In this document: positions 43,190-56,110 of the stretch, in pieces
Layout: each line of letters begins with the position of its first letter
Numbering within the stretch: position 1 is the stretch's first letter
NCBI GenBank assembly: GCA_016647705.1
Contig: CM028328.1
Location: 4,613,311 to 4,677,310 of the forward strand
Length of the DNA stretch: 64,000 nt
DNA from: Eucommia ulmoides
Lineage: Eukaryota > Streptophyta > Magnoliopsida > Garryales > Eucommiaceae
Reading direction: 5' to 3'
Position numbers and translations under genes: made by a program
Notes under the pieces: model-generated
Seen by the model: the letters and a program-made list of their open reading frames with translations, nothing else
Told to the model about the DNA's origin: nothing
Databases searched by the model: none

Positions 43190-46100
43190 GTGCAGTAAAG
43201 ATCATTGTTTGAATTTAGGGTTTGTTCACTGCTGTGCAAAAATTCGAATTTTGATGTGTGTGTTTATTCCTTTTCATATTTGGTTTGTTGATACTTGATA
43301 TCTTGAAATATTTACTGTTTGGGTTGTTAGGATTTTTTATGTGTAGCAAGAATCACATATATGAAATCGTGTTCTTTGTTTTGGTTAGTGTTTCTGTTCT
43401 CTATTTTTGTTCCAACGCACAAAATTTTGGAATAGTTACGGTATAGCAATCCATCTGGAGATTTTTATTGTATAGCAAAAATCGTCTATTGAAGATCTTG
43501 TTTTGGATTCACAATTTGTTACGTTTCACAGTTGATGCGATGTTTTAATTGAATCGTTACTGTGGTGTTAGAATTGATGTTTAATTAATGTGTGTTAAAA
43601 AAACATATGTACGATTTATAGAGATTATTACTGTTTAGCAAAAATTATATGTTGTTGTGTTCCTGCATTTCGGTTGTTAGAAAATGTTAATGTGTAGCAA
43701 AAATCATCTCTCCCGTTGGATTGTTGATATCTTGAGTATTGAGGTGATTAATGTGCAGTAAAAATTATATATTGTTGTTGTGTTCTTGCATTTCGCTCTG
43801 ATTTCCATCTCTTTGGTAATGTGTGATTTGTTAGGAATGTTAATGTGTAGAAAAAATCCATCTCCCTCTTTTTATTGTTGATATTGAGATGGTTAATGTG
43901 CAGTAAATATTAAGTCGTGTTGTTGAGATATTTTGTGTTTAGCAAAAATCAACAATTGAATCCTTATTTTGGTGCACTTTTTTTTTTTTTTTTTTAAAGA
44001 TATGGACTCAGCCTTGTTTAGGGGCACTTCATTTGATTGCTGACAAACTTGTTTGAGAAAATTCTGAATGCAAATCACGATTTAACGTTCCGAAATTAGG
44101 GCACGATTATACTGAGAGTTTCAATCTTTTATAATCAAGTGTGAACACAAGAAATGATCTGCATTTGTTAATACGTACATTGGCGACGGCTGAAAGGAGC
44201 TGTGAATTTTCTCGTCGTCTCTTTCGTTTGATCGTTAACCAGAGAGGATTTAGAAATTATAAATAATCATGAGTCGGTGAATATGACCAGAGAATCCTCC
44301 ATTTCTAATATTACTGCTATTATCTGCTTTTATCTTGCTTGACTACAACGGTTGATTCAAACTCTCTCTCTCTCTTTCTAAAATGATGATTACGATTGTA
44401 TTGTATTCATAAATTCTCTGTTTGACTTTCTAAATTGTTTCTTATTTCAACAAATTTATGTAGATGTTCGTTCTATTGCTAAGGGAGATGAGTTTCAAGT
44501 CAATTTTCTTAGCCATTTTCTTCTTCTGTACTATTTTCTTGCTCGCCATAGCCGAACCTGATGAAAATAAACAGGCATTACTGGATTTCCTGCATAATAT
44601 TGATCATTCTCACACTCTCAATTGGGGAAGAAATTCTTCTGCCTGCAATTGCTGGACTGGAGTGGCTTGCAACCATGATCAATCTAGAGTTACAGCTCTT
44701 TGATTGCCAGCAATTGGTTACTGTTTCTGTTGTCTAGTTTGGTTACTGTTTCTGTTGTCTATTCCCACTCCCAAAATTTTGGAATAATTACTGTATAGCA
44801 AAAGTCAATGGTGAATTTTTTGTTTGAATTTCCATCTTCTTTCATTCTCTTGTTGATGTTTGATTAATGAGATTTTTACTGTGTAGTAAAAAGTAACTAT
44901 TGAAATCTTTTTTTGAATTAACATGTTGTTACTTTTCATTATTGATGTGGAGTTGTTGAAAAAAATAGTTAAATGCAGCAAAAATAGATGTTGAATTCTT
45001 GGTTTGAATTTTCATCTTCTTCTTCTTTGTTGTTTGATATTTGATTTCTTAAGATTTTTACTGTGTAACAAAATCAACTATTGAAGTTTTATTTTGGATT
45101 AACATGTTATTACTTTTCATTGTTGATGTGGGATTGTTGAAAAAATAGTTACTGTGTAGCAAAATTCTAATCTACAGTAACATATATTTTTCACATAATA
45201 TTAATGGATAGTAATTTTTAAAAAACATTACGGTGTTGCAAAATTCAATTGTACAACAATTTTTTCACAAAATTTTACTGTATGATAACATTTTTTTTAT
45301 CAAATACTAATGTATAGTATTTTCTTGCGAAAAAAATTACTGCAAGATTTGCACTTCAATCCCTAAACTATCAACTTTTCCATATTATTTGATTAGACTA
45401 TTTAACATCTTTTTTGACAAGATAAGTAGTAACCATTACAAGATACTTTAACCTCTTTTTTGACAAGATGAAATTTTTTAATGTACAACCACTTTCACAA
45501 CAATTACAAAGTAGTAAAATTTGAAACCACCTTAATCCTAGTAATGCATATTAGAACCATAAAATTTTAGTGTACAGTAGCTTTTTTCACAAAATATTAA
45601 TGTATAGTAATCTCTTCACAAATTTTACTGTACATAATCTTTTCACCAATATTAATTTGAAGTGGCTATTCAAAAAAGTTATGGTGTAGCAAATTTTAAC
45701 ACGAACAACACTACTAATACATTTAGAACCCTAAACTTATTTCCATCGATGCAAAAAAATGACTAAAAATGTGTTGAAACCAAATGAAAACTTGATAAAT
45801 TTGTCAAAACAAAATCCAAACCCTAGACAGCTTTCTAATAGCATGATTTTAATTTGTAGTATCCCTTTTCACAAAATATTACTATACAGTAACCTTTTTA
45901 CAAGTCGATCCCTAAATTATAACCTTCCCAATTAGGGCAATATGAGCAGTAAACATTACAACGGAAACGGGATTTATGGCAGTAACTAATTCAAGAACTC
46001 AAACATTAACAATGTAAAGGAAGAAACTGAAAATTCAAAATAAGAATTCAAGTTTGGGTTTTTGCTACACAGTAACTAATTTTACAACTCAAACATCACA

Positions 46101-46480
46101 ATGAAAATGAAGAAAAGGGAAACTTAAAACAAGACCTCAAGTTTGGATTTTTACTACATAATAACTATCTCAAGAACTCAAGCATCAAAAATAAAAAGGA
46201 AAAAGAGAGAAATTGGTTACTCATGTAATGGAAGAAAAAAGCAACCCAAACGCGACTCGAATAGTTGATTTTTTACGATACAGTAATAAAATCTAAGAAT
46301 ACAATATACAACAAATGCAATTGAAGAAAGTAGTAAACCAAAAACTAAACTGGAATAATGAAATTTTACCGTACAGTCACTAGTTCAAGAAACCAAACAT
46401 CACAGGGGCTAAATTAATAATCACCAAAAATTTAAGGAGTAAAAGTATAATTTCTCAAGAAAAGAAGAACAATCTTAAAT
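43190..46480. repeat. Diverged ~100-bp units, oppositely oriented in two arms
   Basis: Units begin TTACTGTGTAGCAAAAATC and continue with TTGAATTCTTGTTTTGAATT and GTTGATGTTTGAT. They occur in plus orientation at about 43190-43940 and 44780-45200. The complement of the same words occurs at about 45990-46390 (GCTACACAGTAA, ACTACATAATAA, ACGATACAGTAA). Confidence 0.65.
44464..44703 (+). pseudogene. Receptor-like kinase N-terminal fragment (LRRNT)
   Basis: 80 codons: a hydrophobic signal peptide (SFKSIFLAIFFFCTIFLLAI) followed by EPDENKQALLDFLHNI and NWGRNSSACNCWTGVACNHD, the N-terminal cap of plant leucine-rich-repeat receptor-like kinases. The frame ends at TGA where related genes would have an Arg codon (CGA), followed by codons for LPAIG, after which similarity stops at a repeat. 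The sequence before the ATG (TTGTTTCTTATTTCAAC through TATGTAG) looks like a 3' splice site of a 5' UTR intron. No LRRs or kinase follow. It is a captured fragment. Confidence 0.8.
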
Positions 46481-46640
46481 CGGTAAGCGGGGGGCGGGGT
46501 GGAAGAAAGATGGAGAACAACGCAGCCTCTGTTTAAACGCGAAACATCGTTTCAACCGAAACAACATAGCAGTAATCTCCCTCTGTTTCTCATAGGATAC
46601 TTGAAAAAACCCCACATAGGATCCCAATCAACATTCTTTA

Positions 46641-47614
46641 CGACTCGTTTGGTTGAACGGAATGGAATGAGGGTGGAATGAAATGGAAGAAGTAATGGAA
46701 TGAGAGAATGAATGGAATGGAATTGTCAATGGAATCGCTATTCCATTATCTTGTTTGGTTGGTATGGAATGAGGAAAAGAATGGAATAGTGAAATATAGT
46801 AAAATTCTCATTATGCCATTATAAAATTATTATTCTATTATCTTATTTGGTTGGTATGAAATGAGTAAAGGAATGGAATGAAATATAATAAAATTCTCAT
46901 TATGCCCTTATTACAAAATTTTATTATATTTCATTATTCCATTCCTTCCCTCATTTTATTATATTTCACTATTCCATTCAATTTTAAGTTTTTGTTCTCT
47001 AATTTTTGTTTTTGTTCTCAATTTTCACTTTCTATTCTCTAATTTCTGATTCTGTTCGCAATTTTCAGTTTCCGTTCTCAATTTTTTGTTCTCAATTTTT
47101 CGTTCTCTAATTTTCTATTTTTGTTCTCAATTTTCAGTTTATATTATCAATTTTCTATTTCTGTTATCAAATTTTTAGTTTTTGTTCTCAATTTTCAGTT
47201 TCCGTTCTCAATTTTCTGTTCTCTAAATTTCTGTTTTTGTTCTCAATTTTTTGTCATCAATTTTCTATTTTTGTTCTTAATTTTTTGATTTCAATTTTTG
47301 TTTCTATTCTCAATTTTCTGTTCTCTAATTTTTATTTATGTTCTCTAATTTTTGTTTTTGTTCTTAATTTTTAATTTTTGTTCTCAATTTTCAAGAGATT
47401 AAATACAAGGGTTATTATGTAATTTAGGATGTTGACTCCATTGGGTTGGAATTTCATTCCACCCCATCTCAAATGTAATCCTATTCCACCCTATTTTATT
47501 CCAATGGAATCACTTTACAAAAGTGATTCCATTGAAGAACCAAATAACGGAATAGGAATTGAGGGTGGAATGCGATTCCATTCCGCCCCCGATTCCGTCC
47601 AACCAAACATGCCG
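46641..47614. mobile_element. PIF/Harbinger-type element nested in the 5.4-kb insertion
   Basis: TTA at both borders (46638-46640 and 47615-47617). Ends CGACTCGTTTGGTTGAACGG and, on the complement, CGGCATGTTTGGTTGGACGG. GGAATGGAAT-rich subterminal sequence at both ends. No coding capacity. Confidence 0.85.
46980..47400. repeat. Minisatellite of TTTTGTTCTCAATTTTC units
   Basis: More than fifteen short, variable units of TTCTGTTCTCAATTTTCAG type inside the PIF-like element. Confidence 0.85.
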
Positions 47615-48103
47615 TTAGAGAGAGAGATAGTAACAAACAGGGCCTTTACGAATTAAAAACACATCCAGTTTGAGCACTTACAGAATCATGCCCCAAAAAA
47701 GTCATCGTCGTCAAATTTCGCTGCCGGCAACTGTGAATGTTCATTGCCTGCAGCTTCGTCAAAGCTGTGGGTAGAATTCCTTACAAAATTAGGTTACCCA
47801 CTAGATTTCTTTGCAAAATTTGGGCAACGGTAATGAGAATGGAAAGTTTAATCACCCCATATCTTGCTTTTTCGTAGCTTGAATGAATAGATTTGGTGGA
47901 GAATTCATCGTTTAGCTTGATGATTGTTACCAAATATATCTCCATTCTTCTCTTTTGCCAAAATCGCTCGTGAGGTGTGTGTTGAACAATAATGGGTTTT
48001 TCTCAAATATTAATAATTAATTGGGGGTTTTCATTGTGTGGGCTTGATCCTTGGGGCCCATTCTAATATCCATTGTAAATTTGGGTCTTTGATTAAAAAA
48101 TCA

Positions 48104-49130
48104 TTTATTTTATTTTTTGGTTGGTGAAGAGTCAACGAAATTAAAATTTCAATCCATGTTATTACTATAATTGTCCGTGCAAAAAATTATAGTAATTTTT
48201 ATAACGCATATTAACTTTTAGACTCTTGTCAGTAGCTTTGGCTTTCTGAAAAAAATTACTGTAACACGTAAAACTGTATGAGTTAAAATTTTCATTCTGT
48301 CAACTTTCACCACAAAATTCTTTTTCTTTTTTCTTTTTATATTTTTTTCTTTCAAATTTAATAGGGCTCAATCAACTAAGATGTCTTAACCCATCCCACT
48401 AATTGAGGGTTACACACAATTGTCTTTCAATTCACAAATTTTATTATATTTTAGCAAATTTTATGAATTGTTATATGCTTTACCAAGAATTATATTTTAG
48501 TCGCTAGAATATGGGTAGGTGTTTATGTGGATCTTGAGATTTTTGAAGTTGTACATTTGGTCTCTCAAGTTTCATATTTGTTTCAATCGCACAAAATTAA
48601 AAACATTATTAATGAATTTGGATGGAAAATGAATTGTGTTCAGTACCTGACTTTTTATTGAAACTATTTTGTCATTTCATGAGTACATTAAATCTAAGAC
48701 GTTTCTCCTAACCTTGATTTTTCGTATAAAGATGCGAGAGAACAATTTAAATTGTTGTAAGGGGAAAAAACGTTTTAGATTTATTGTAGCGATGAAATGA
48801 TAAAAATATACTTATTAGAAGATCTATGCTGAGCATAACTCATTTTTCGTTCAAAATAATTAACAGCGTTTTTAATTTTATGGGATAGAAACAAATGTTA
48901 AACATTCAAATATGCAATTTTGCAAATTTTAGAATTCACATACAAACTCACTCCAAACTTTAAAGACCATAAATGTATTTTTTTTTATACTTAGCTAATT
49001 AATCATTTCTTCTAGCTTATATAACATAACTTAAAAATTTAACTAAATTAAAATAATTGTATGTTTTTAAACAAATGGTATCTAAATTTTTTGAATCATA
49101 TACAAAATAAAAATTATACAAATGAATTCA
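48104..49130. repeat. Duplicated segment, right block (copy 1)
   Basis: Matches 62960-64000, including AGAGTCAACGAAATTAAA, CAACTAAGATGTCTTAACCC and TTTGGTCTCTCAAGTTTCAT. Non-coding and AT-rich. Confidence 0.85.
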
Positions 49131-49925
49131 CGAAAAAAAATTAAATAATAATTTTGGTTGAATTATTACTTAAAAAAATATTTAATTTTATTTTTTTATA
49201 CTAATTATTTTTACATTAACTAAAGAGATTTTTGCACTTTGTGCCCTAAAGTTTCAGAAAAATCTCATTTGAACCCTTGTCCTTTCAATTTGAACACATC
49301 AAATCTTAAAATATCCAAATCGTGTTAAGTGAGTTCAAATTATTAACACTGTCATTATTTCTGACAGAAATCACCCACGTGTCAAGCTCGAAAATCGCTC
49401 AAGTAAATGGTCATAAAAAAAATGACGAGAGTAACGATTTGAACTCAATTGACACGATTTTGATATTTTAGCGTTTAAAGTGTTCAACTTGAAAGTATAG
49501 TGAGTGAAATGAGATTTCTCTAAAACTTTAGTAAAACCTCTAAACTAAATAACCTTTTCCCCCAAAAAATATCTTATATTTGCAATTTTGCATCTTCCAG
49601 CAACCATTATATTATTTTCAAAATTTAATTTTAAAAATTTCAAATTATTTCAGTCCTTCATGAGCTTCCTCCACTAGCCCAAGAAAAGTATAAGTGCATT
49701 ATCTCTTCTCCAATTAAGGACCAATTGATATTGAAATGTATTAAAGATGTTATGGTATAAATAATATTTGATAATTTTTGGGGATTGAATATTAATTTTA
49801 AATTGATTTTAGAAGTTTTAGAATTATTATGTTATTTAAAATATACTTTTAAGAATTTTAAGATATAATTAATATTTTCTTTATTTAAGAGGATACTTGT
49901 ATAATAAATAAATTAATAAATAATT
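49131..49925. other. AT-rich region, no gene seen
   Basis: No coding frame or recognisable element. The end (49926-49930, GGTAT) is the target site of the next retrotransposon. It may contain the left part of an LTR whose end is at 60469. Confidence 0.35.
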
Positions 49926-49930
49926 GGTAT

Positions 49931-52226
49931 TGTAAGACCTTGATTTTTTTTTTCTTATACAAATTGAGTCACATAACGGGGTTGATGGTGTCATTCATTG
50001 TTTAATCAAAAAGTTTAGGTGTCAAATTGAAATTTATATAAACATTAAAACCAGAAATTGGTTCGATTACTATCTTAACTAAAATAGTGGGGAGGTTAGT
50101 GTAAAATCAAATATTATATATATAGAGAGAGAGTAGTTGGTGGGGCTTGGTCTCTTTTTATTTATTTATATATATATACACGGAGAAGAATCGAGAAAAA
50201 TCGAGAAGAGAAGAGGTTTGGGCCTTTTTTTCAGTGTATATATATACATACATACATGCATACATACAGATAGAGGGAGACAGGAGAAAAAAAAAAAAAA
50301 AAAAAAAAAACGATCGGAGAAAACGGAGAAAGAGAGATGATCGGCGATAGAGCTCCGGCGAGGAAGGAGGTATTGTCTATCGGGTATGGGATCGGTCCGG
50401 CAGCGTGGGCCATTTGTCACCGTTGTTTGGTAAGCATGTGTGTCCTCTGTTTCCATCATCGTTGCGGCGTGTGTGTATGATTGGCACTATTTCGGTGCCG
50501 ATAGTGAGTTGAGTGTGAGCTGTCCGTCCATTCGACGGTGTGGTCGTTCACTCTGGTCTGGCGTCGCTGGCAGTGGGTTAGAGAGAGAAAACTCGTCGGT
50601 GGCGTGTGAATGTCCCTGTTCCGTCGCCGGTGGTCTTGCCGATAGTGTGTCCGGCGTATGTGTGTGCGGACGGTTGCGGGGGTGGTGGTTGGTGACAGTC
50701 GTTTGGCCGGCCAGTGAGTTAGTGAGAGAGAGCGTTGGCTGTGTGTTCGTGTGGGTTGTCTTTCTGTCCGACGGTAGTGTTCAGACAGTGATGGTGGGTG
50801 TATGCGTGACTGTGTGTGGCTCCACCGGTGGTGTGTGGGTGTGTCGTCGTTAGTTGGTTGGAAGGAAAACCGAAACAGGAAGAGAAAGAAAGGGAAAGAG
50901 AAAGTGAAGGAAGAGGAAGAGAGAGATAGGGGAAGGAGGTCGGCGGCGAGACCCAAACCGAAGCAAACATAGAAACAGAAGAACGGGAAAAGGAAGAAGA
51001 GAAAAAGGAAAATAAAAAGGAATTTACACAAACCATCCCAATAAAACCTAAAACTCATCTCGCGGACCGGTGAAAAATCCGGGAAAGGTAGAATTCCGAA
51101 CTCTACTAATATATGTATTTAATAATATTTAATTGTCTCGTGGGTGATTATGAAACTAATTACTAGTATTGAAAATATTGAAATGGCGATAATAAATATT
51201 GAGACCGTTCACATGAATAAGTTCGATATTGTAAACTGTAACGCAGCAATATTCGTTGAAAAGTAATATAAAATGCGGAGAATAGGAAATTATGGAAATT
51301 AGGGCCTGCATTGCATGGTTAGGTTCTTTTTATATAAAATATTAATTTAGGTCATGTCACTATTAGGTTCGCAAGCACCGAAGTACTGTTAGAGGATAGT
51401 TGGAAAAAGTCTTCAGAGCGGATAACCAGGTGAGTGTACTGTCTTCTTGTCAAATCTATTTTCAAATATATGATGGAAAATGTATTTACTTAAAAACTGA
51501 ACGAATTTATAATTTATATGGATCAAACGGTTTTAGGTGATTTGGAAATGTGATTTTCGCTAGTTTTTAAAGATAATGAAAAGAAATGATTTGTTAAATC
51601 TAATTGGTTTTAAAAGACGATGGAAAAATGATATTTGGATTAAATCGATTTTGGAGATAGATGTTGATATTATTGAATTGTAGTTTGATGATATTGTTAT
51701 TGTTTTGTTGATACTATTGATTTTATCTGCTTTGACAGCGCGTTGATATTTCTTATTGAGTTGTTGTTGTTGAGATGGAGATGAGTTGTTGTTATTGAGG
51801 TGGAGATAAGTTGTTGTTATTGTGGTGAGGTGGAGATTGGTGGTAGATTTTCACCTGTCTGGCACAGTCCAGTGGAGCGGTGTTTCACCCATCTAGCTTA
51901 GTCCAGTAGAACATTGTTTCACCCGTCTGGCACAGTCCAGCGGAGTGTTGTTATATCCCGCTAGGAAGGCATATCCTACAGGATACGGTACCGTTGCAAC
52001 TCTCAATCGTGAGGTTAAAACGATCACATGGCTAGCCGAGGTATGGTATGATGTGGTGTGGTGTGATGTGGTGTGGTGATGAGTGGTGTGGTGTGGTGTT
52101 TGAGAGGTGGTATTTTATTGTATTTGGTGTTTTATCATATATGGTGATGTGGTGTTTTATTTTATCATCTTTGGTGTTTTATCATATTATCTTATGCTGA
52201 TGGTTTGGATGGATTTTATATATTTG

Positions 52227-52258
<32 letters not shown>

Positions 52259-52745
52259 GATGATTCTGAATGGTAGGAAAAAAGAGTTTTCTCATGGTAT
52301 ATGATTTTTATATTATTGTTAAAAATATGTTTGTTTATACGCGTTATGCTTGATCCATTTAAATGTTGTATTATTTAGACTGTATTATTATTATTTAAAA
52401 ATGGTTTTTATTAAGAAGGCAGTACACTCGCAGGTACAACAGCTAGAAGTCGGTCCCCTACTGGAACTAGGTAGAGTCATGCATTGGAGTCATGTGGGAG
52501 TTTTTAGTGATGAGCTATTTAAGGAAAACCTGTGAGAGGTTCATAGTTATTATATTTTTGGGTGGCTATTATTGTTGGGGACGGGTGTGTCCCCCCATAG
52601 GAGAGGATGTATATGGCCTGTATATGTGATTTTATATTTATGTATGCATAATATCGTTTTTTTTTAGTTGGTTGAACGTACAGGTGATATTGTGTTGATG
52701 TCACGCCGGCCCCAGGGTGACGAGTGCTTGGGGTGGGGTGTGACA
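49931..52745 (+). repeat. 5' LTR
   Basis: 2815 bp. Contains GA/CATA microsatellites, a low-complexity GTGTGTG block, the GTGAGTGTACTG donor-like motif at 51430, a minisatellite at 51860-51960, and AAGAAGGCAGTACACTCGCA at 52413-52432. ORFs at 50137-51058 are low-complexity artefacts. By eye, about 94 percent identical to the 3' LTR over a 245-base stretch. Confidence 0.93.
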
Positions 52746-52749
52746 ATTT

Positions 52750-52761
52750 TGGTATCAGAGC
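52750..52761 (+). promoter_or_regulatory. Primer binding site (tRNA-iMet type)
   Basis: TGGTATCAGAGC, four bases after the 5' LTR. Confidence 0.9.
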
Positions 52762-53379
52762 TTAGGATATAGGTTTTGTAGACTTGCCAGTCGTTTAGTC
52801 AGTAGGGGACATGAGATAGGGTGTCGATAGGTGAGTTCAGCACGTGAGGGATAGTTATTTCATTACATTAAGTAGTGCATTGGCATCAGGCAGGGTTGGT
52901 TGTTTTTGTTGGCAATTAGTGGGTGCGACGAAATGGTAATATTGCTAGTTGGTAGATTCGGGTAGTGTTGTGTTGTTGGTAGTGGTAATGAGTAGATCGC
53001 GATTGTGGGATACGAGTAGTTGAGAAGGTTAGATTATAATTGATAAAACAATCGTATGCGTATTACTTGACGTTGGAATCCACTATAGGTAGCACCTAAT
53101 ACGTTAGTTGTTAAAATAATAGATAGTGTAGCAGAACACCTTAAGTTGAATTCTGAAACGACATCCAAGATGAGTATTAAACTACCTTCTAGGAAATACT
53201 AAGGGAATCTTGTAATGATATTGAAGGGAAGTTCGTATTATTAGAATTAGGGAAGATGATTATTCTGGAGTATGAAAAAAAAAATTAAATTCGATATTTA
53301 GTTCTGATTTGCTCCAAGAGACTTAAATTTTGTAGTACGTTCTAGGATGATGGGCAGGCAGAGCAAAAGTTTGTGGCAC
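52762..53379 (+). other. Leader region of the retrotransposon, no gag seen
   Basis: About 0.6 kb between primer site and the protease remnant. No gag core or zinc knuckle found. Sequence partly parallels 1806-2574 on the minus strand. Confidence 0.45.
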
Positions 53380-56110
53380 CAGTGATTACAATAAATGTAG
53401 AAGAAAATGACGTGTAGAAGGTAGCCGAGAATTGTGAGTTTGTGTTGACAGTTAGTGCGCATAAATGTAGTCTATTTTGTATGAGTGATATGGAGTTGTT
53501 GGTGGGTTGTTCCAAAAAGAAATTACCTTCTGAATCTTAGATAAATCAAAAATTTGTATTTTTCGGAGATGTAATCATTACTCCAGTTAAATTGATAGTT
53601 GACTCGGGAGATTAGAAATGTGTTAAAGAAAGGATATCAGAATGCTTTACGCAAGTGCTGGGCATCAGTCAGAACAAGTTCAGGCGTTGGATATTGTAGT
53701 AGCTAAGGAAAAGAAATTGTCGAGGTATCAATATGCATAAATAATAATTGTAGTCGTAAAATAAGTTCCATAAGTTTAATGAATTGAACGTTCGGCTCAT
53801 TAAGTTGGCTAAATATAATCGTGTTGATAAAATGTAAAGAAATTGGGAATTCGAGTGAGTTAGTTTTAGGTGTAGGAAGTCTCTATAGGAGTAGTCGTGT
53901 GATGGCCCTGGGAAATCTAGTCGTTACAATAAATTATACTGTTAACTCACGATTAACTTAGATCTGGTGTTTCTTTACATGAAGACCCGGTGTTATTGGT
54001 AACTCATCGGTTAGAATTGATGGTTTGTTTAATCAACTGCGAAGGATCAGGGTATTACATTTTTTAATAGGATATTACCAGTTAGAGGTCAGAGACTGTG
54101 ACGTGGTGAAAACGGTGATCTGGTCGAGAGTAGAGAAGAGCATGTAGAATATTTCTAGTTTGTGTTGCTGATGCTGCGAGAAAAGCAATTGTATGCCAAG
54201 CGCAGTAAATGTGAGTGTTGGTTGGATCGAGTGGTAAATTTGGGACATGTGATCTTGGGAGATGATATTAAGGTGGATCCAAAGGAAGTCAAAGTTGTGA
54301 TTTGATGGGAAAGGCTGAAAAGTGTAACCGAAGTTCAAAATTTTTTGGGGATTGGCGGGTTACTATTATCAATTGGTGTAGGGATTCTTTGTTACAGCCA
54401 TTTCGTTGATCTGATTAAACCGCAAGAAAGCTAAAATCGAAAAGACTAATAAATGTAAGCGTCATTACCCGATGCACGAATTGGAGTTGACGACGATTGT
54501 GATTACCTTGAAGTTGTGAAGACATTACCTGTATGACAAGACTTATGGGATATACACCGACCACCAGAGTTCGAAATAATTGCTTATTTAAAAATGAGCT
54601 AAATCTGAGGTAGAGGCATTGAATAAAGTTGATCAAAGACTACAGTCGTACCATCTAGTATTATTCAGGAAAGACCAATGTTGTAACAAATACTTCGAGT
54701 CGAAAATCGGTAAGTTTGGTTGCGCACATCCAAGTTGTTCATATTAATTTATGTGTTGAGTTGAGACCCTCGTGAGTTTAGTGGACGGTTGGTCAGATGA
54801 CAACGCTATTTGAGATTTTGATTTTTGAAAAATTGACATTGATCGACCATGTTGTAGAAGCGCAGAAGTTTGATGTTCCTTTGGGAAAAGATTAGAAACG
54901 AAGTGGAAAATGGTTGCAGAGCTGACTATTGTGTCTGAAAGAAGGACAAAGTTTTGATGATTGAAAATAGATTGTGTGTTCCTAATAATACCCATTTTAT
55001 GAAAGATCCCTTAAAGGAAATGCATAGTTCAATATACGTAATGCACCCCGGTAGTATCAAACTGTATCGATATTGCGTGAGCATTATTGGTAGTTTGGAG
55101 GAGAATGAGAAATCGCAAAATTTGTTGTTAGGTGTCTTATGTGTTAGCAAAATTAAGGTCGAGCATTAATATCTAAGTGGGTTATTGTAGCCTTTACCTA
55201 TTCCAGAATGGAAAGGGGAGTCTTGATTCGTATGTCAAGTGCATATTGATGGAATTGTTCGGTTGCATAAGGCACCAATTCAATGTAAGTGTCGAATAAA
55301 GTTGGGATGAGATACCAGTGTGGTAAAAAAATTGGTTGTTGACTTATTCGCTCGATAATTGATAGTTGCTCTAGGATAAATAGATTGACCGTATTTTTGA
55401 TAAATTAAATTGTTAATTTGGAAGTGTTGTCGCTGTACTGTAACTGGAAGATAATGTTGATCAAAACAAATTAAGTCGATGTTATATGAACAGTCCGCAG
55501 AGGAATTTGAAATGTTGTATTGAAAGATGATATCTTAAAAGGCGAGTTTTATATGAAATAATTACCGTCATAAAAAATAAAAAATGAAATAAAAAAAATC
55601 GACATGTTGTAAATATAAAAAGTCGAGTAGCTAATTCCAGGAAAAAAATTCTCCATAGGAGAAACTGTAGTACCAAGAGCTGATATTTATTTTGACGTTT
55701 TGGTCGAATTTCCATACCACTTTGGGGTGCCAAGAAGTTGGTACCTCGTTTTATTTATAGATTTGCGATCAATCGAGAAGTGCGATACAAATGTTGGAGG
55801 ATATGTTGAAAGTTGCGTTTTGGGAATTTTCAGGCAGCAAGGAGGATTTTGTGGTGCTAATGGAATGTGTTTACAATAATAACTACCTTTTCGATGAGTA
55901 AGGTGGCATTGTTTACGCGCTGTACGAAAAGGATGCATGACTTCAGTCAAATAGACTAAACTGGGATGGGGGAATGAGAAATTATCGAGTGTTGGAGATG
56001 GCTCGATATGGTTATATTTTTATTGAGAAACGAAGTAGATAAAAAGAACTCAATTAGATGTATTGATCCACTACTAATTTTAGGCGAAGTCGGCATGTGA
56101 GGGATCTTTG
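53380..56110 (+). pseudogene. pol remnant (protease, RT, RNase H, integrase)
   Basis: Recognisable islands in changing frames: VAENCEFVLTVSAHKCS near 53430 and FVFFGDVIITPV near 53560 (protease to RT), WERLKSVTEVQNFLGIGG near 54310 (RT), and HELELTTIVITLK-, IYTDHQSSK- and NELNLR-like words at 54470-54620 (RNase H). The 54900-56050 part corresponds to integrase and its C-terminal tail, with little readable left. Stops and frameshifts occur every few dozen codons. Short ORFs here, including those on the minus strand, are not genes. Confidence 0.7.

Larger units (their letters stand above)
42740..48103. mobile_element. Pack-MULE-like 5.4-kb insertion
   Basis: TTTATTTTA is found on both sides (42731-42739 and 48104-48112), a 9-bp duplication as for Mutator elements. 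Ends GGGTTTTTTTAATATCGGCC and, on the complement, TGATTTTTTAATCAAAGACC are degenerate inverted repeats, with weaker similarity continuing about 130 bp. The related segment at 62960 lacks the 5.4 kb and has a single uninterrupted site. No transposase was seen. It holds a receptor-kinase fragment, ~100-bp repeats in opposite orientation in its two halves, and a younger PIF-type element. Confidence 0.55.

Noticed and set aside
50137..51058. Open frames up to 200 codons on both strands
   Set aside because: Same low-complexity LTR region as in the solo LTR. The equivalent frames in the other LTR copies (57293-58133) are broken differently, so there is no conserved coding.
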